Shown here: positions 1-10,100 of the stretch, one piece after another
Numbering within the stretch: the stretch's first letter is position 1
How the letters are laid out: every line of letters begins with the position of its first letter
Assembly (NCBI GenBank): GCA_037974965.1
Contig: JBBPFI010000002.1
Coordinates: forward strand, 1,984,001 to 2,048,000
From: Dacryopinax spathularia
Taxonomy: Eukaryota > Basidiomycota > Dacrymycetes > Dacrymycetales > Dacrymycetaceae
DNA length: 64,000 nt
Reading direction: 5' to 3'
Made by a program: the position numbers and the translations under genes
The notes under the pieces: generated by a model
Database searches by the model: none
Seen by the model: the letters and a program-made list of their open reading frames with translations, nothing else
What the model was told of the DNA's origin: nothing

Positions 1-1
1 C

Positions 2-265
2 CGGCTCGAGAAACACGGCGCAAAAGTATTCAAGCCCCTCGGCGTAGCGACAAACGAGACGATCCCCGTCCCGCCCGGGAAAGTCGAGATCGTAGAGGGG
101 TTCAAGGAGGTTTATCGGCAGATCGCTATGATCCAGGTATGTCCACTCTTCTGTTCTGTGAGGGTGGGAAAGTGCGATGCTGATTCTTTGTGTGTGTGCT
201 TGTAGGACCCGGATGGATACTTTATTGAGCTTGTGCCGCAGTTTATCGATAAGAAGCATGCGTGA
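2..265 (+). CDS. Glyoxalase/VOC-family protein, C-terminal part
   Basis: Only the 3' end of the gene lies in the window. Exon 2-136 is joined to exon 206-265 across a 69-base GT-AG intron (137-205); the reading frame is kept and ends in TGA. The tail contains the motif DPDGYFIELVP, the usual last metal-binding strand of glyoxalase I / vicinal oxygen chelate proteins, in which the Glu is a metal ligand. In the family this enzyme converts the methylglyoxal-glutathione hemithioacetal to S-lactoylglutathione. The upstream half, with the other ligands, is outside the window, so a related VOC enzyme (for example a dioxygenase-like protein) cannot be excluded. Confidence 0.75.
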
Positions 266-504
266 GAGTCGGCGTTAGGAGTACGGGGTGTGGACAAGTA
301 GTGAATCAACAATACATTATCAAATATGCTACCTACTGCGCCGCCTATGTGGTGCCCATCTCTTGCGCCTGCATTGTAGTAGGCCATCATTGTGCTCAGC
401 TTGCATGGTCGGTGCAGCAATCGGCCGAAATACACTTATCGCCGACATAAATAAGACCATCGCCGAAACGCGTCCGCGAGCGCTCAGTCCATGTCGACCT
501 TCCA

Positions 505-1835
505 ATGCGTATCCTGACGTGGAATGTGGTAAGTATCGTCCTCCTCCTAGTAGCCGACTTCTTCACTAACCTGGCGATAAGAATGGTATACGCACGTTAC
601 CTCAATATCACCCGTAAGATAGCATACCTCTTCGGCGATAAGCTGAAATTCAGAGTACTGATGAGTTCCTCGGGCAGATGGTCACAGCTCAAGACGCTCG
701 AGGCGATCCTCGCACATCCCGATATCAAATCCGATGTCTTCTGTTTCCAGGGTACACATCTTCTAGAGCTTCCTCCTTCTTGGCTAAAGCTGGTGATGTA
801 GAGATGAAGTTCACCCGGCCCCAAATCGACCGTGACAAAGCACTCCCAACGCCATACGACTCCTTCATCTCCCTCCCAACCGGGAAAGGTGGCTACAGCG
901 GCGTCGCAGTCTACGTCAACACCTCCATCGCCAAGCCGCTCAAAGCGGAAGAAGGCCTCTCCGGGCTGATCCAGCCCAAGCCTCCGCTGTCGGAGGAAGA
1001 ACGAGTCTCGAAGTCTTACCCGGCGGGGCATTTGTTCGATTTTGTACCGGATGATCTGGGTCGGTTACCGTCTGGATTACTGGAGCTGGACAATGAAGGC
1101 CGTGCTCTGGTGCTCGATTTCGGCTTGTTCGTGTTGATCAACGTGTATTGCCCTGCCGACGCGGTCAAAGAACGCTTCTCCTACAAAATGAACTTCCACC
1201 TCCTGCTTCAAGAGCGCGTGCGTATCCTAGTTGAAGATGAGAAACGGGAGGTGATCGTCGTTGGCGATCTCAATATGTGTGCGTCGGCGATGGATGATGG
1301 GGAACCTGTGCCGGAGAGCAAGAAGAGGAATTGGAATGAGAGGCCGTGGAATTGGCTTAAGGAGTGGGTGCAGCCTAATGGGAAGCTGATCGATGTAACT
1401 CGCCGATTTCATCCGGATCGCAGAAAGATGTATACCTGTACGTTGTGATCCGGTGACGGAGGATGTAGCTGACTTTGGGTTGTAGTTTGGGAGTCAAAGA
1501 AAGATGGAAGGACAGCCAACTTCGGCTTGCGGCTTGACTATATACTCTGCACCAAAGGGCTGATCCCTTGGCTCAAGGGCTCCGACATCCTACCTCAAGT
1601 ACCGGGATCCGATCACTGCCCAGTTTACGTCGACCTGCATGACGACATCACACTGGAAGATGGTACGACAAAAACGCTCCGCGAAGCAATGCAGTATAAC
1701 GAGGCGGCACCTTTACCTCGGCTAGCGACACGATATTGGCCTGAATTCTCTGGAAAGCAGACGAAGATATCCAACTTCTTCATGGCGAAACCCGCCGATG
1801 GAGAACGACCGGCGAAGAAGATGCGCACGAAGTAG
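505..1835 (+). CDS. APN2: AP endonuclease 2 (APN2/APE2-like), lacking the GRF zinc finger
   Basis: Class II apurinic/apyrimidinic endonuclease of the ExoIII fold, acting in base excision repair in the nucleus. Exons 505-528, 582-613, 654-751, 802-1437 and 1486-1835 sum to 1140 bases (379 aa). Visible motifs are LTWNVNGIRT (Asn/Asp pocket), CFQEMK (metal-binding Glu), KGGYSGVAVY, GDLNMC (catalytic Asp-x-Asn) and GSDHCPV (catalytic Asp-His). Near the C-terminus QTKISNFF is a good PCNA-interacting (PIP) box, a hallmark of the APE2 branch. The protein ends about 15 residues after it, without the C-terminal GRF zinc finger usual in APE2/Apn2. Start chosen because the first exon must supply MRILTWNV. 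The gene converges on the AAA ATPase, 76 bases away. Confidence 0.88.
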
Positions 1836-1911
1836 CCCGTATGACGAGTCTCCTACACGGCACGAACGTCAAGGCATATGTAACAATCACACTGCAACCA
1901 GTAACGATACA

Positions 1912-3925
1912 CTAGAAATAACGACGGCCGAGCGCATGTGCCGCATGCGCGCCTTCCAGGAAGTCAGGCTCTGGCTTCGGAATGGTGCCGTTACCCATGA
2001 TGGTGACCTTCGGAGCGTCCGACCCACCCCGGGACCAGAGCGCCGGACGACCTTTCTCCAGCTGCTTCCTTAGAGACTGGATCGTCTCCTTGATTGTCGT
2101 GGCGAAGTTCTTGGTGTCATCATTCGCCATGAGAACCAAGGTCGACACGCTATAGCTGCGTTAGCACTCCGCTGTCAAATTGGACGGTCTACTCACAAGG
2201 CCTCCTTGAGATAGGCGAAGCTGAAGTCCGAGGTCTTGCTGGCGATGTCATCGACGAGGCTGTCGGGGAAGGAGACCTTTTTGTTGTTCGCCAACTTCTG
2301 CTGCCAATACTTGCCATACAGCTTGCGCTCCTCCCAATCAGGGTTGTCGAACAAGCTTTGCGCTTGTCAGCAGATCTGGACTATCGGGCGCTAGGACGGC
2401 TCACTATTTGCGATCGAACCGGCTAGGTCGCTCTGAGAGACCGGGATCCAGCCGCTCAAAGTGGTTTGTCGTGCCAATGCAGAGCAGTCCATCATTGTTG
2501 GAAATGCCATCCATCTGGTTGAGGAAGAACGATCGGTTACGATCCGTGATCAGGGCATCAAGATCTTCGAAGATCAGGACGCTACATACAGTGCTGTAAG
2601 CACTGTGTGACTCAAATACGTTGTGCCTTACCATGGCGCCATCTGCCGAGCCTTGTCAAAGACCATCTGCATAGAGGCTTCTTCGCCCGCGTAGCCTACA
2701 AAGGAATTGCTCAGCAGGAGTTCGCACGCCGGTGAGCCTGAATCCTCACTCTGGAAAGACTTGACATAAAGCGGGGCAAAACCTTTCGAATCGCAGTCCT
2801 TCATGATCGCTTTGATGGTGATGGTCTTGCCGTTCCCGGGCGGACCCCACATGATCATGCCACGCTACAGTAGACCAGGTCATCAGCATTTCCAGAACGA
2901 TTAGATCACCGTCGGGACCGACCTTCCAGGCGATACCGAGCTCCTTGTAGATCTGCTCCGATTCGAAGAATCCGTAGACATCCTTCTTGACCTCGTCTTT
3001 GTATTCCTGAACATCGTTTGCCTACGTCAACCAGCGTATGTAGAGATAGAGAGGAACATACGGGCTTCATGATGATGTCCTCCCAGTTGGCCTTCTGAAT
3101 CTCCTGCCACAGTTCGGCATCTTTGCGCCAGAAGCCTTGGTTGAAAACGTAGATCTCGTTGTGCAAGGCTTGCGACCAGACGCCCGCTTCGAGAATCAGC
3201 CGGCGTGCGGGTTCCTCGGGGCCTTCATGTAATAGGTAGTTCCAAGAGATGTAGCCGTAATTCGGAATGGTGAACTGTCATCGCAGGCTAGTCAGGAAAA
3301 TTACGGTCCTTAGAACGCGACCGTCTTACCCTCATGATGTGTAGGAGAAACTCGTACTTCTGTGACATGTATAAGCGAATCGAAACACGAGTCAAAGGTG
3401 GGCCACTCACGTCCCAGGCTACCATGAAGGTTCCATACGTGACGGAATCGACCAGCGCACCAGGAAGTTCAGAAGCCCGGCGCGCAAAGGGAAGGAACAT
3501 TGTGTTCAGTATCATTTGTTCTGGCTTGAGAGGCCGGAACATGGCAAAAGGATAGCCGAGCAGGGTGAGGTTTGAAGAAGACACGATAGAATGGTTGGGG
3601 TACAGCCTGCGGAGTTCGTTGAAGCTGCATATACAGTCAAAACGAGTCAGCAAATGGGAGGAGAGTATTAATCTACCTCCATATTTCGGTAGCAGAACGC
3701 TTCTCCGAAGCTGACAACGGCATTGAAGTTGAGCAATGGAGTGCTGCGGGAAGTTAACGACGTACAGTTCTCGATGAACCGGTTGTACAGCGGGTCGCCT
3801 GCTGACACGTCGCCTGCAGAGGTGCTGTTAACCTCCTCGAAGGATACTTTGACGAAGGCATCTTCAAGCTCCCTCGGGATATTCGCCGCACCTGGCGGCT
3901 GTGGACGTATTCCCGTTACGACCAT
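1912..3925 (-). CDS. AAA-family ATPase with fungal N-terminal domain
   Basis: Single-ring type AAA ATPase of a widespread fungal family whose cellular role I do not know. Eleven exons (3766-3925, 3677-3710, 3411-3624, 3330-3359, 3062-3274, 2923-3021, 2750-2864, 2632-2695, 2405-2581, 2197-2355, 1912-2149) give an open frame of 1503 bases, 500 aa. The N-terminal ~270 residues form the family-specific region; then come Walker A GPPGNGKT, Walker B VLIFEDLD, sensor-1 segment GTTNH and the arginine-finger region RPSRFDR. No membrane segment or signal peptide is obvious, so it is probably soluble. The intron between 2750 and 2695 is inferred from family alignment (KSFQS joined to YAGEE); without it the frame stays open with an 18-residue insert. 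Confidence 0.85.
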
Positions 3926-4415
3926 CTTGACTCGATCAGGGGACAGCGCTACTAGGACCGTTTGCTTCCGTGTGTGGGGTAGACAATAGCAACAATGACC
4001 TGCACGTCGTGGTGGAGCACGGACGAGCGGTGGTCAAGTTTAGAGTTGACCAAGCTCGATATAAGAGGTTTGTTGGTAGACCAGGTTTGTGATTGGCTGT
4101 GCGCTGCGGCCGCTGTTCAGGAACAGAAGTTGGTTGACCGCGGGAATCGGTGTCCTTGTATCTCCGCGCCGATCGGGAAGCCAACGGAAGGAATCGGGGT
4201 TCGGAAATCAATACAGTTCCCCACGCGGAGCGCAAATTATAACCGACTCTATCCTGACCACCATATGCCAGCTTTAAAGATTGCTCAAAAATAACACTCG
4301 AGAAGAAGGAACAACTGGTAATCAGCATGATTCATTGGGGCTGGGGTACATAAGGCCGGTTGCACTGGAAAGGAAGGGTGATCTTCTGCTGAAATCCCGG
4401 GGATCATCTGCTCCC
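3926..4415. other. Intergenic, divergent promoter region
   Basis: The 490 bases separate the divergent AAA ATPase and the first LPPELWH gene. An open frame upstream of each start codon can be read but shows no family resemblance. I see no RNA gene or repeat here. Confidence 0.5.
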
Positions 4416-5334
4416 ATGAAACTCGCTGAACTGGATGATCTTCAAGAGCCGGATGGCTCAGGTCTCACGAGACAAGTTCTGCTAGTCAGCGAGAACCGTC
4501 CTGCACATTGGCTGCATTCTCTTGGTCCTCGAATCCACTCTAAAGGCAGCTCTCAGTCTTTGCCGCCCGAGCTATGGCACGTTATCGCGGACATCAGCGA
4601 GCTCGGTCGTGGTCGATACGACTGGTACGCCGCACTAGCGGTCGAGCCCCCTGACAATGGGGACATTCAAGAAACTTCCGTGCATTTGCGCGAAATCTGT
4701 CTCAATGTCCCGACTTTCACCCAAGTCTTCCAAGTGGATGAGTTTGAGGAGGGGCTTCAGGACTCAGACGACCTCTCTGAGGAGTACGTGGAGATCTTGG
4801 AGGATCCGCGCAAATGGGCGATATCCAATTTCCCTCAAAGCGACGCCCAGATGCGAATTTACTGCGATCTCGACTCCGCCGATATTTGCTGCTATTTGCA
4901 CAATGGCGAATGCCGCCTTTGCTGGTAGGTGTTGTTGACTTTCCTTACTGTGTAGTCGCTGACATGCGCTTCTTCTACTCAGGAACGACCGGACAGCTTG
5001 CGAATGGATCATGAATGCGGGCCCTGTCGAGGTGGACGGAAGCTGCCATCGTGAGCTCTTATTGTTAGGTTGAGTAACGGAGGCACCTAACGGGGATGAT
5101 CGCTATTTAGCACATATTGCCTGCCGAAACTGCATGGGCGAGCAAACGTTTCTGGAAGACGTCAAGTTCATGTATGATTATAAGAATCGCCGAACGACCT
5201 TCCAAGATGCAAAGGCTCGTGCCGAGCGTCTCAACCGTAGGCTGCGGGCTCTCGGGTACAGGGCGAGGAAGTGGGATGATTTCCCTTGGGACGGAAAACC
5301 AGTAGGAGAGCGAATCACCTGCAAAGAATGTTGA
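4416..5334 (+). CDS. LPPELWH-family protein, member 1, with Cys-rich C-terminus
   Basis: Unrecognised family, here called LPPELWH after its best conserved motif. Exons 4416-4924, 4983-5050 and 5111-5334 join in frame to 266 aa. The N-terminal ~60 residues match the three other copies in the window (MKL start, HWL..GPRI.S, then LPPELWHVI), which is why I start at 4416 rather than at the upstream in-frame ATG 4281. After that block it diverges: instead of the KLDL...KYPGF and WETVEWEW blocks it has a Cys/His-rich tail (CRLC, a CHPH..ACRNC segment, and a terminal TCKEC), which could bind zinc. The LPPELWH block resembles the start of an F-box-like helix, but that is only a resemblance. No signal peptide. 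Function unknown. Confidence 0.7.
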
Positions 5335-5688
5335 AATATGTTGGTTGAAATTGTGGCGCAAGAAATGATTCGGACACACCTCATCAAAACCGATTGCCCT
5401 CATTCTTTGATTTTTTAGACTTGAGCCCTTCTATGCATTTGCAGACTGACGTCTTGTGAGGGACCGAGTTGTTCCAGTTGAGAACAAAAATTTGGCGTGT
5501 CTTCTGCGTTGAGGGTGATATTACAAGCCTACGTAACTTACACTCGACGTGCCCAAGCCGCAAGGTTGTCCGAGTCAAAGGCACGTGTTCGCCGCGCGTG
5601 TCTGGTATCATAGGTCAGGCTTGAACTCGCTCCTTGCCCTCCTTTCCCCGACCATTTTAAACCTCGACTGCAACTTAGGACCCCAATC
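5335..5688. other. Intergenic
   Basis: A 354-base spacer between LPPELWH members 1 and 2. It holds only short random-looking frames; no repeat, RNA gene or clear promoter motif was seen. Confidence 0.5.
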
Positions 5689-6366
5689 ATGAAGTTGGTC
5701 AAACATCCTCGAGAGCTCGTGAAAGATGGTTTGCACACGTTCCGCTTGATGATCTTGGATACCGAACTCAAGATACGACCCCACTGGCTCCGTCACTGCG
5801 GACCGCGCATCTCCTCGAATCCAGGTTCTCTGCTCCTCCCACCCGAACTCTGGCACTGCATCGCATCAATCCTAGAAGAAGATCAAGTCCCCTACTCTGA
5901 CGAACTTGTCATTATCAAGCAGATCACGAACTATAATGGGCCGAGCGAGCAAAACCCCAATCCTCCGACTATCACCTTGCAAAAGCTGGACCTCCTCGAA
6001 CTGGCAATCAAATATCCCGGTTTTTTGGACGATAATGACGAGCATATCAGGGTGCTATGCCTGCTGCAGGACGGCGAGGGCATACTGGCGACGTGGGAGA
6101 CCGTCGAATGGGAGTGGTCTGGTGATGCCGGGTCAGTCTCCTGCCAACGTGTCTTATGGTACGCGGTGGATGAATACGACGTCATGAATTATGGAGCTTG
6201 TGAGTTCCAGTTCCATCAGTGTCTCGAACGCGAGAGCACTGCTTGTGACACGATCTCCGTAGGGGGGCCGTGGTCGGATGTAGATCCGCCTCGTCTTCGG
6301 AGAAGAAGGGCGGAGCGAGTCTTGGTGGTACGCATTCTTTCTTCCATCCAGGAGCATGACTCATGA
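5689..6366 (+). CDS. LPPELWH-family protein, member 2
   Basis: Two exons, 5689-6199 and 6263-6366, give 204 aa. The intron (63 bases) is a multiple of three and lacks an in-frame stop, so unspliced reading also stays open; the spliced form is preferred because it places GPWS right after the junction, as in members 3 and 4. Conserved blocks in order: MKLVK start, PHWLRHCGPRISSNPG, LPPELWHCIASI.EE, VIIKQI.NYN, KLDLLEL..KYPGFLDD, WETVEWEW, RVLWY, GPWS. No signal peptide, transmembrane segment or known catalytic motif is evident; it is predicted soluble. Function unknown; the LPPELW block loosely recalls F-box proteins. The young retrotransposon begins about 470 bases downstream. Confidence 0.75.
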   Translation: MKLVKHPRELVKDGLHTFRLMILDTELKIRPHWLRHCGPRISSNPGSLLLPPELWHCIASILEEDQVPYSDELVIIKQITNYNGPSEQNPNPPTITLQKLDLLELAIKYPGFLDDNDEHIRVLCLLQDGEGILATWETVEWEWSGDAGSVSCQRVLWYAVDEYDVMNYGACEFQFHQCLERESTACDTISVGGPWSDVDPPRLRRRRAERVLVVRILSSIQEHDS

Positions 6367-6835
6367 TTCGCACCTCGTTCAGGAGCTGGCGCAAGCGAGA
6401 TACATGCGTCGGACAGGCTGATAACATGTGATTTGTTATCCTGATATCTCATGAGGTCGTGCTGGATGGCTAAATCCAGGTAGCCCTTGGCGGCCTGGAT
6501 CCCATGCCTTCATGAATCATACCTCCTAAAACGCTCGGTTTGGAAGAACACCTTTGATGCAACGTAGCCCGATGCGTTCAAGCTACTTCATTGTTTGGCG
6601 AGGGCACATATACCTACATGCGTGTATGGCATGAGTCGCCGCAGTTGGAGGGTCGCTTGCCTTGGCCTAAGTTGCTGATTCACTGTTTTCCCGGACCCGT
6701 AGGACGACCCGCCTTGGCCGGTGAATCCGCAATGTACCAGCCAAGCTTAGCGCCTACAGCGCGTGGATTTTATCACAACCCGTACACAGCTCTCATGTCT
6801 TTCATTAGTCACTTGAGCACCCAGTGAATTGGTGC
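6367..6835. other. Intergenic, left flank of retrotransposon
   Basis: No gene is supported in these 469 bases. A short frame at 6591-6827 has no recognisable similarity. The segment would have been contiguous with 13016 onward before the retrotransposon inserted. Confidence 0.5.
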
Positions 6836-6840
6836 TCGAG
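6836..6840. repeat. Target-site duplication, left copy (TCGAG)
   Basis: TCGAG lies immediately left of the retrotransposon and is repeated immediately right of it at 13016-13020. A 5-base duplication is typical of Ty3/Gypsy integrase. Confidence 0.9.
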
Positions 6841-7129
6841 TGTCAGGGGAGGCGAGGAGGTAACAGGTAACCGGCTGGATCGGTTGTTCTGCGCCTGAGG
6901 TAACGGGGTCGAGGGGGAAGGGATAGATTGCCAGAAGCAGTAGCTAGGTGCAAGAAGGGGCGGGAAGTACAAGGAGTTTACAAGGTTGACACGACAAGGG
7001 CGACGTAGTTCTACAAGATAGCCTTATATACTACTGTGAAGGCTGGATAGCCGAGGTAACACGTTCCGGGTAACGCTTTCCCAGTGGCTGTGCAGGTAAC
7101 GGGTACGGTAACGGGTACCGGTTATGACA
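6841..7129 (-). repeat. 3' LTR of chromovirus (289 bases)
   Basis: Begins TGTCA and ends TGACA on the plus strand, short inverted ends typical of LTRs. Appears identical to 12727-13015. Contains seven GGTAAC hexamers. Confidence 0.95.
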
Positions 7130-7130
7130 G

Positions 7131-7142
7131 TATCCCCTTCTT
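7131..7142 (-). other. Polypurine tract of chromovirus
   Basis: In element orientation a purine run (AAGAAGGGGA) lies directly before the 3' LTR, the position where plus-strand DNA synthesis is primed in LTR elements. Called from position and composition only. Confidence 0.6.
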
Positions 7143-7164
7143 AGGGAGTTGAGCACCGTCGAAA

Positions 7165-10100
7165 CTAAGCATGGTGATCTGCACGAGGGCGTGGTTGGGC
7201 AATACGTCCGGAGCGCAGAGTTGTTCTGGGAGGTGGAATGTATGTGTGGTGATGGGTCAGAGCGGAGGGTAACGGGTCAACCGTTATGTTTGGTGACAGA
7301 GACAAGGGAGCAGGTGTAGGGAGCGTGAGTGCTTCAGGATCCACCAGGGGAGAGTCAGGCGGTGTGGTCAGAGGCGAGTAGAGGATGTCTGGGAGTGGTT
7401 TGGAGTCCATATTTCCGGTAACACCTTGGGTAACGCCTTCCGGAGCATGAAAGGTGAGTTTGGGAGGACGTGGGCGCTTGGGGTGCCGCTCATGGAACTT
7501 GATGATGAGCTTGTCTACGGCAGAGGTGAGGTCGGAGAGAGGAGTCCAGGCTCGCTCAGCAGGAGATTGGCCTTTGAAGTTGACAAGGTACTCGAAGCGT
7601 CTTCCGATCTTCCGGACATCGAGTATTGCATCGATCTCGTACCAAGGGGAGTTGTCTTCATCCAGGAAGACAGGAACAGGCGGGGGTGGAGCACGTCCTT
7701 CAATGTTGTCAGGACTGATGTAGGGCTCCAATAGGTTGGCATGAAACACCGGGTGTAGGCGGTGTAAGGATGGAGGTAACGCTAAGCGGAAAGCACGCGT
7801 TCCAATAGAGGCTGTGATCTTGAACGGTCCTAGTCTGCGGAAGTCAAGCTTATCAGAGGGCCTGTTGGTCTTGATGTTGCGGCGCAGCAGCCAGACCAGT
7901 TGGCCAGGGCGGAATTCTTCAGGTAACGCTTGCCGGTAACGGTTGTATTGGTGCGCATAATCCTCTTGGGAATGCTGTAGCTCGGCTTTCAGCTCATCAT
8001 GGATGGTTTTGAGGCTCGAAGCAAAGGATTCCGAGGCTGGGACTTGGTTGTGCTCGATGATTTTGGGTGCATAGGATGGGTGGTAACCGTAGTTAGCAAA
8101 GAAAGGTGACACCTGAGAGGAAGAGGAAGCGTGACTGTTGTACGCAAACTCTGCAAGAGGGAGGAACTCGGTCCAGTCATCTTGTTGATAGGAGCAATAA
8201 GAGCGGAGGTACTGCTCAAGTTCTTGGTTGACGCGCTCGGTCTGACCATCCGTTTGTGGGTGATAGGCTGTCGAGGTGTGTGGCTTGACTTGGACAAGAT
8301 CAAGGAGGCGTCTCCAGAACTGGGAGACAAAGATGGAACCACGGTCGGAGATGAGAGAAACAGGGAAACCGTGGAGGCGGAAGATGTGCTGAAGGAAGAG
8401 CTGGGCAAGCTCGGGGGCGGTAACGCTTTCCTGGCACGGAACAAAGTGTGCCATCTTGGAAAAGCGGTCAACAACCACCCAGATTGAGTCGTAGCCACTA
8501 GAGATGGGTAGCTTGACAATGAAGTCCATGGATATGGACTCCCAAGGGCGTGACGGGACGTCAAGGGGTTGTAGTAGGCCGAAGGGCTTGTGGCGGGGTG
8601 CCTTAGTGCGTTGACATGTGTTGCAGCCAGACACATAACGTCGGATGTAGGTGCGCATGCCGGGCCAGGAGTAGTCTTGAAAGACTAGGTTGTATGTGGA
8701 AGCACGTCCAGGATGTCCACTGGTAACGCTGTCATGGCGGGATTGGAGGATCTTCAGGCGAAGGGGCGCAGGAATGAAGAGCCGACCACGGTGGAATGCA
8801 AGATCTCCTTGGACTGCGAAGTCCTTATCTCCTTTTTCCATCGCTTCTAGATGCTCTTGATCATCCTTGAGCGCATCCTTGAGTTCTTGGGTAGCTTGGT
8901 CGGGCGAGAAGGTGTACAGCGCGGCCAGGGATTGTGCGTTACCCATCTCAGGTGCGGGGTAACGCTTACGTAAGCACTGGGTAACGGATTGGGTAACACC
9001 CAAGTGTGCAGGAATGGCGGTGTCCAACTGCTTGTGAGTGAGCAGGGACTTGTGCTGGGCCGACAGGACCTCATCCCCTTCTTGAGGGACATAGTCCGGT
9101 CGTCTGGATGGGGCGTCTGCTGGATTCTTGGTTCCAGCAACATGGCGGATGCGGAAGTTGAAATCGGCAAGGAAGAGCGACCAGCGGGCTTGCCGACGGT
9201 TGAGAACTCGGGAAGACATGAAGTATTCCAGGTTTTTGTGGTCGCAGAGGACAGTAACAGGGATAACAGTTTCGACGAGCCAGGCACGGTAGTGGCGGAA
9301 GGTTTCCACAATGGCGAGCATTTCCTTGTCGTAGATCTCATAATTGATCTCTGCCGGAGAGAGTTTCCGAGAGTAGAAGGCAACAGGATGCAGGTGACCA
9401 TCTGAATCGGCTTGGTGTAGGATCCCTGAGAGGGCAAAGTCGGATGCATCACTGGTAACGGTAACACCCAGTGAGGGATCAAAGTGGCGGAGCAGAGGCG
9501 CTTTGGTGAAGGCTTCTTTCAGCTGTTGGAAGCTGTGAAGCGCATTGGGGGACAGGGAAAAGGTGACGCCTGGGGGTAACTTCTTGGTCGCAGCATACAG
9601 GGGTAACGCAATGTGCGAGTAACCCGCAATGAAGCGGCGGTAGAAGTTGGTGAGTCCGAGCCACGCTTGGACGTCTTTAATGGAGCGGGGCAGAGGCCAG
9701 GAGCGGATTGTTTCTAGCTTAGAGGGGTGCATGGCGACCCCAGAAGTGGATATCTGATAGCCAAGGAACTCGATTTGGTCTTGATCAAACGCACATTTGG
9801 CGATGTTGCAGTACAGACCACCGGACTTGAGACGTTGAAGCACAGATGTCACGTGCTGGGTATGCTCTTCCGGGTTCTTCGAGAATATAAGGATATCGTC
9901 AAGATAGACAACACAGAAGAGATCCAGGAGGTCACGTAGGACATCTTGGATGTAGGCTTGGAAGACAGATGGAGCGTTGGTTAGCCCCATGGGCATAACA
10001 CGGTATTCGAAGAGACCAAGATGGGTGCGGAATGCGGTCTTCCATTCTTCTCCAGGAGCAACCCGGATCAGGTTGAAAGCCGAGGTAAGGTCTAGTTTTG

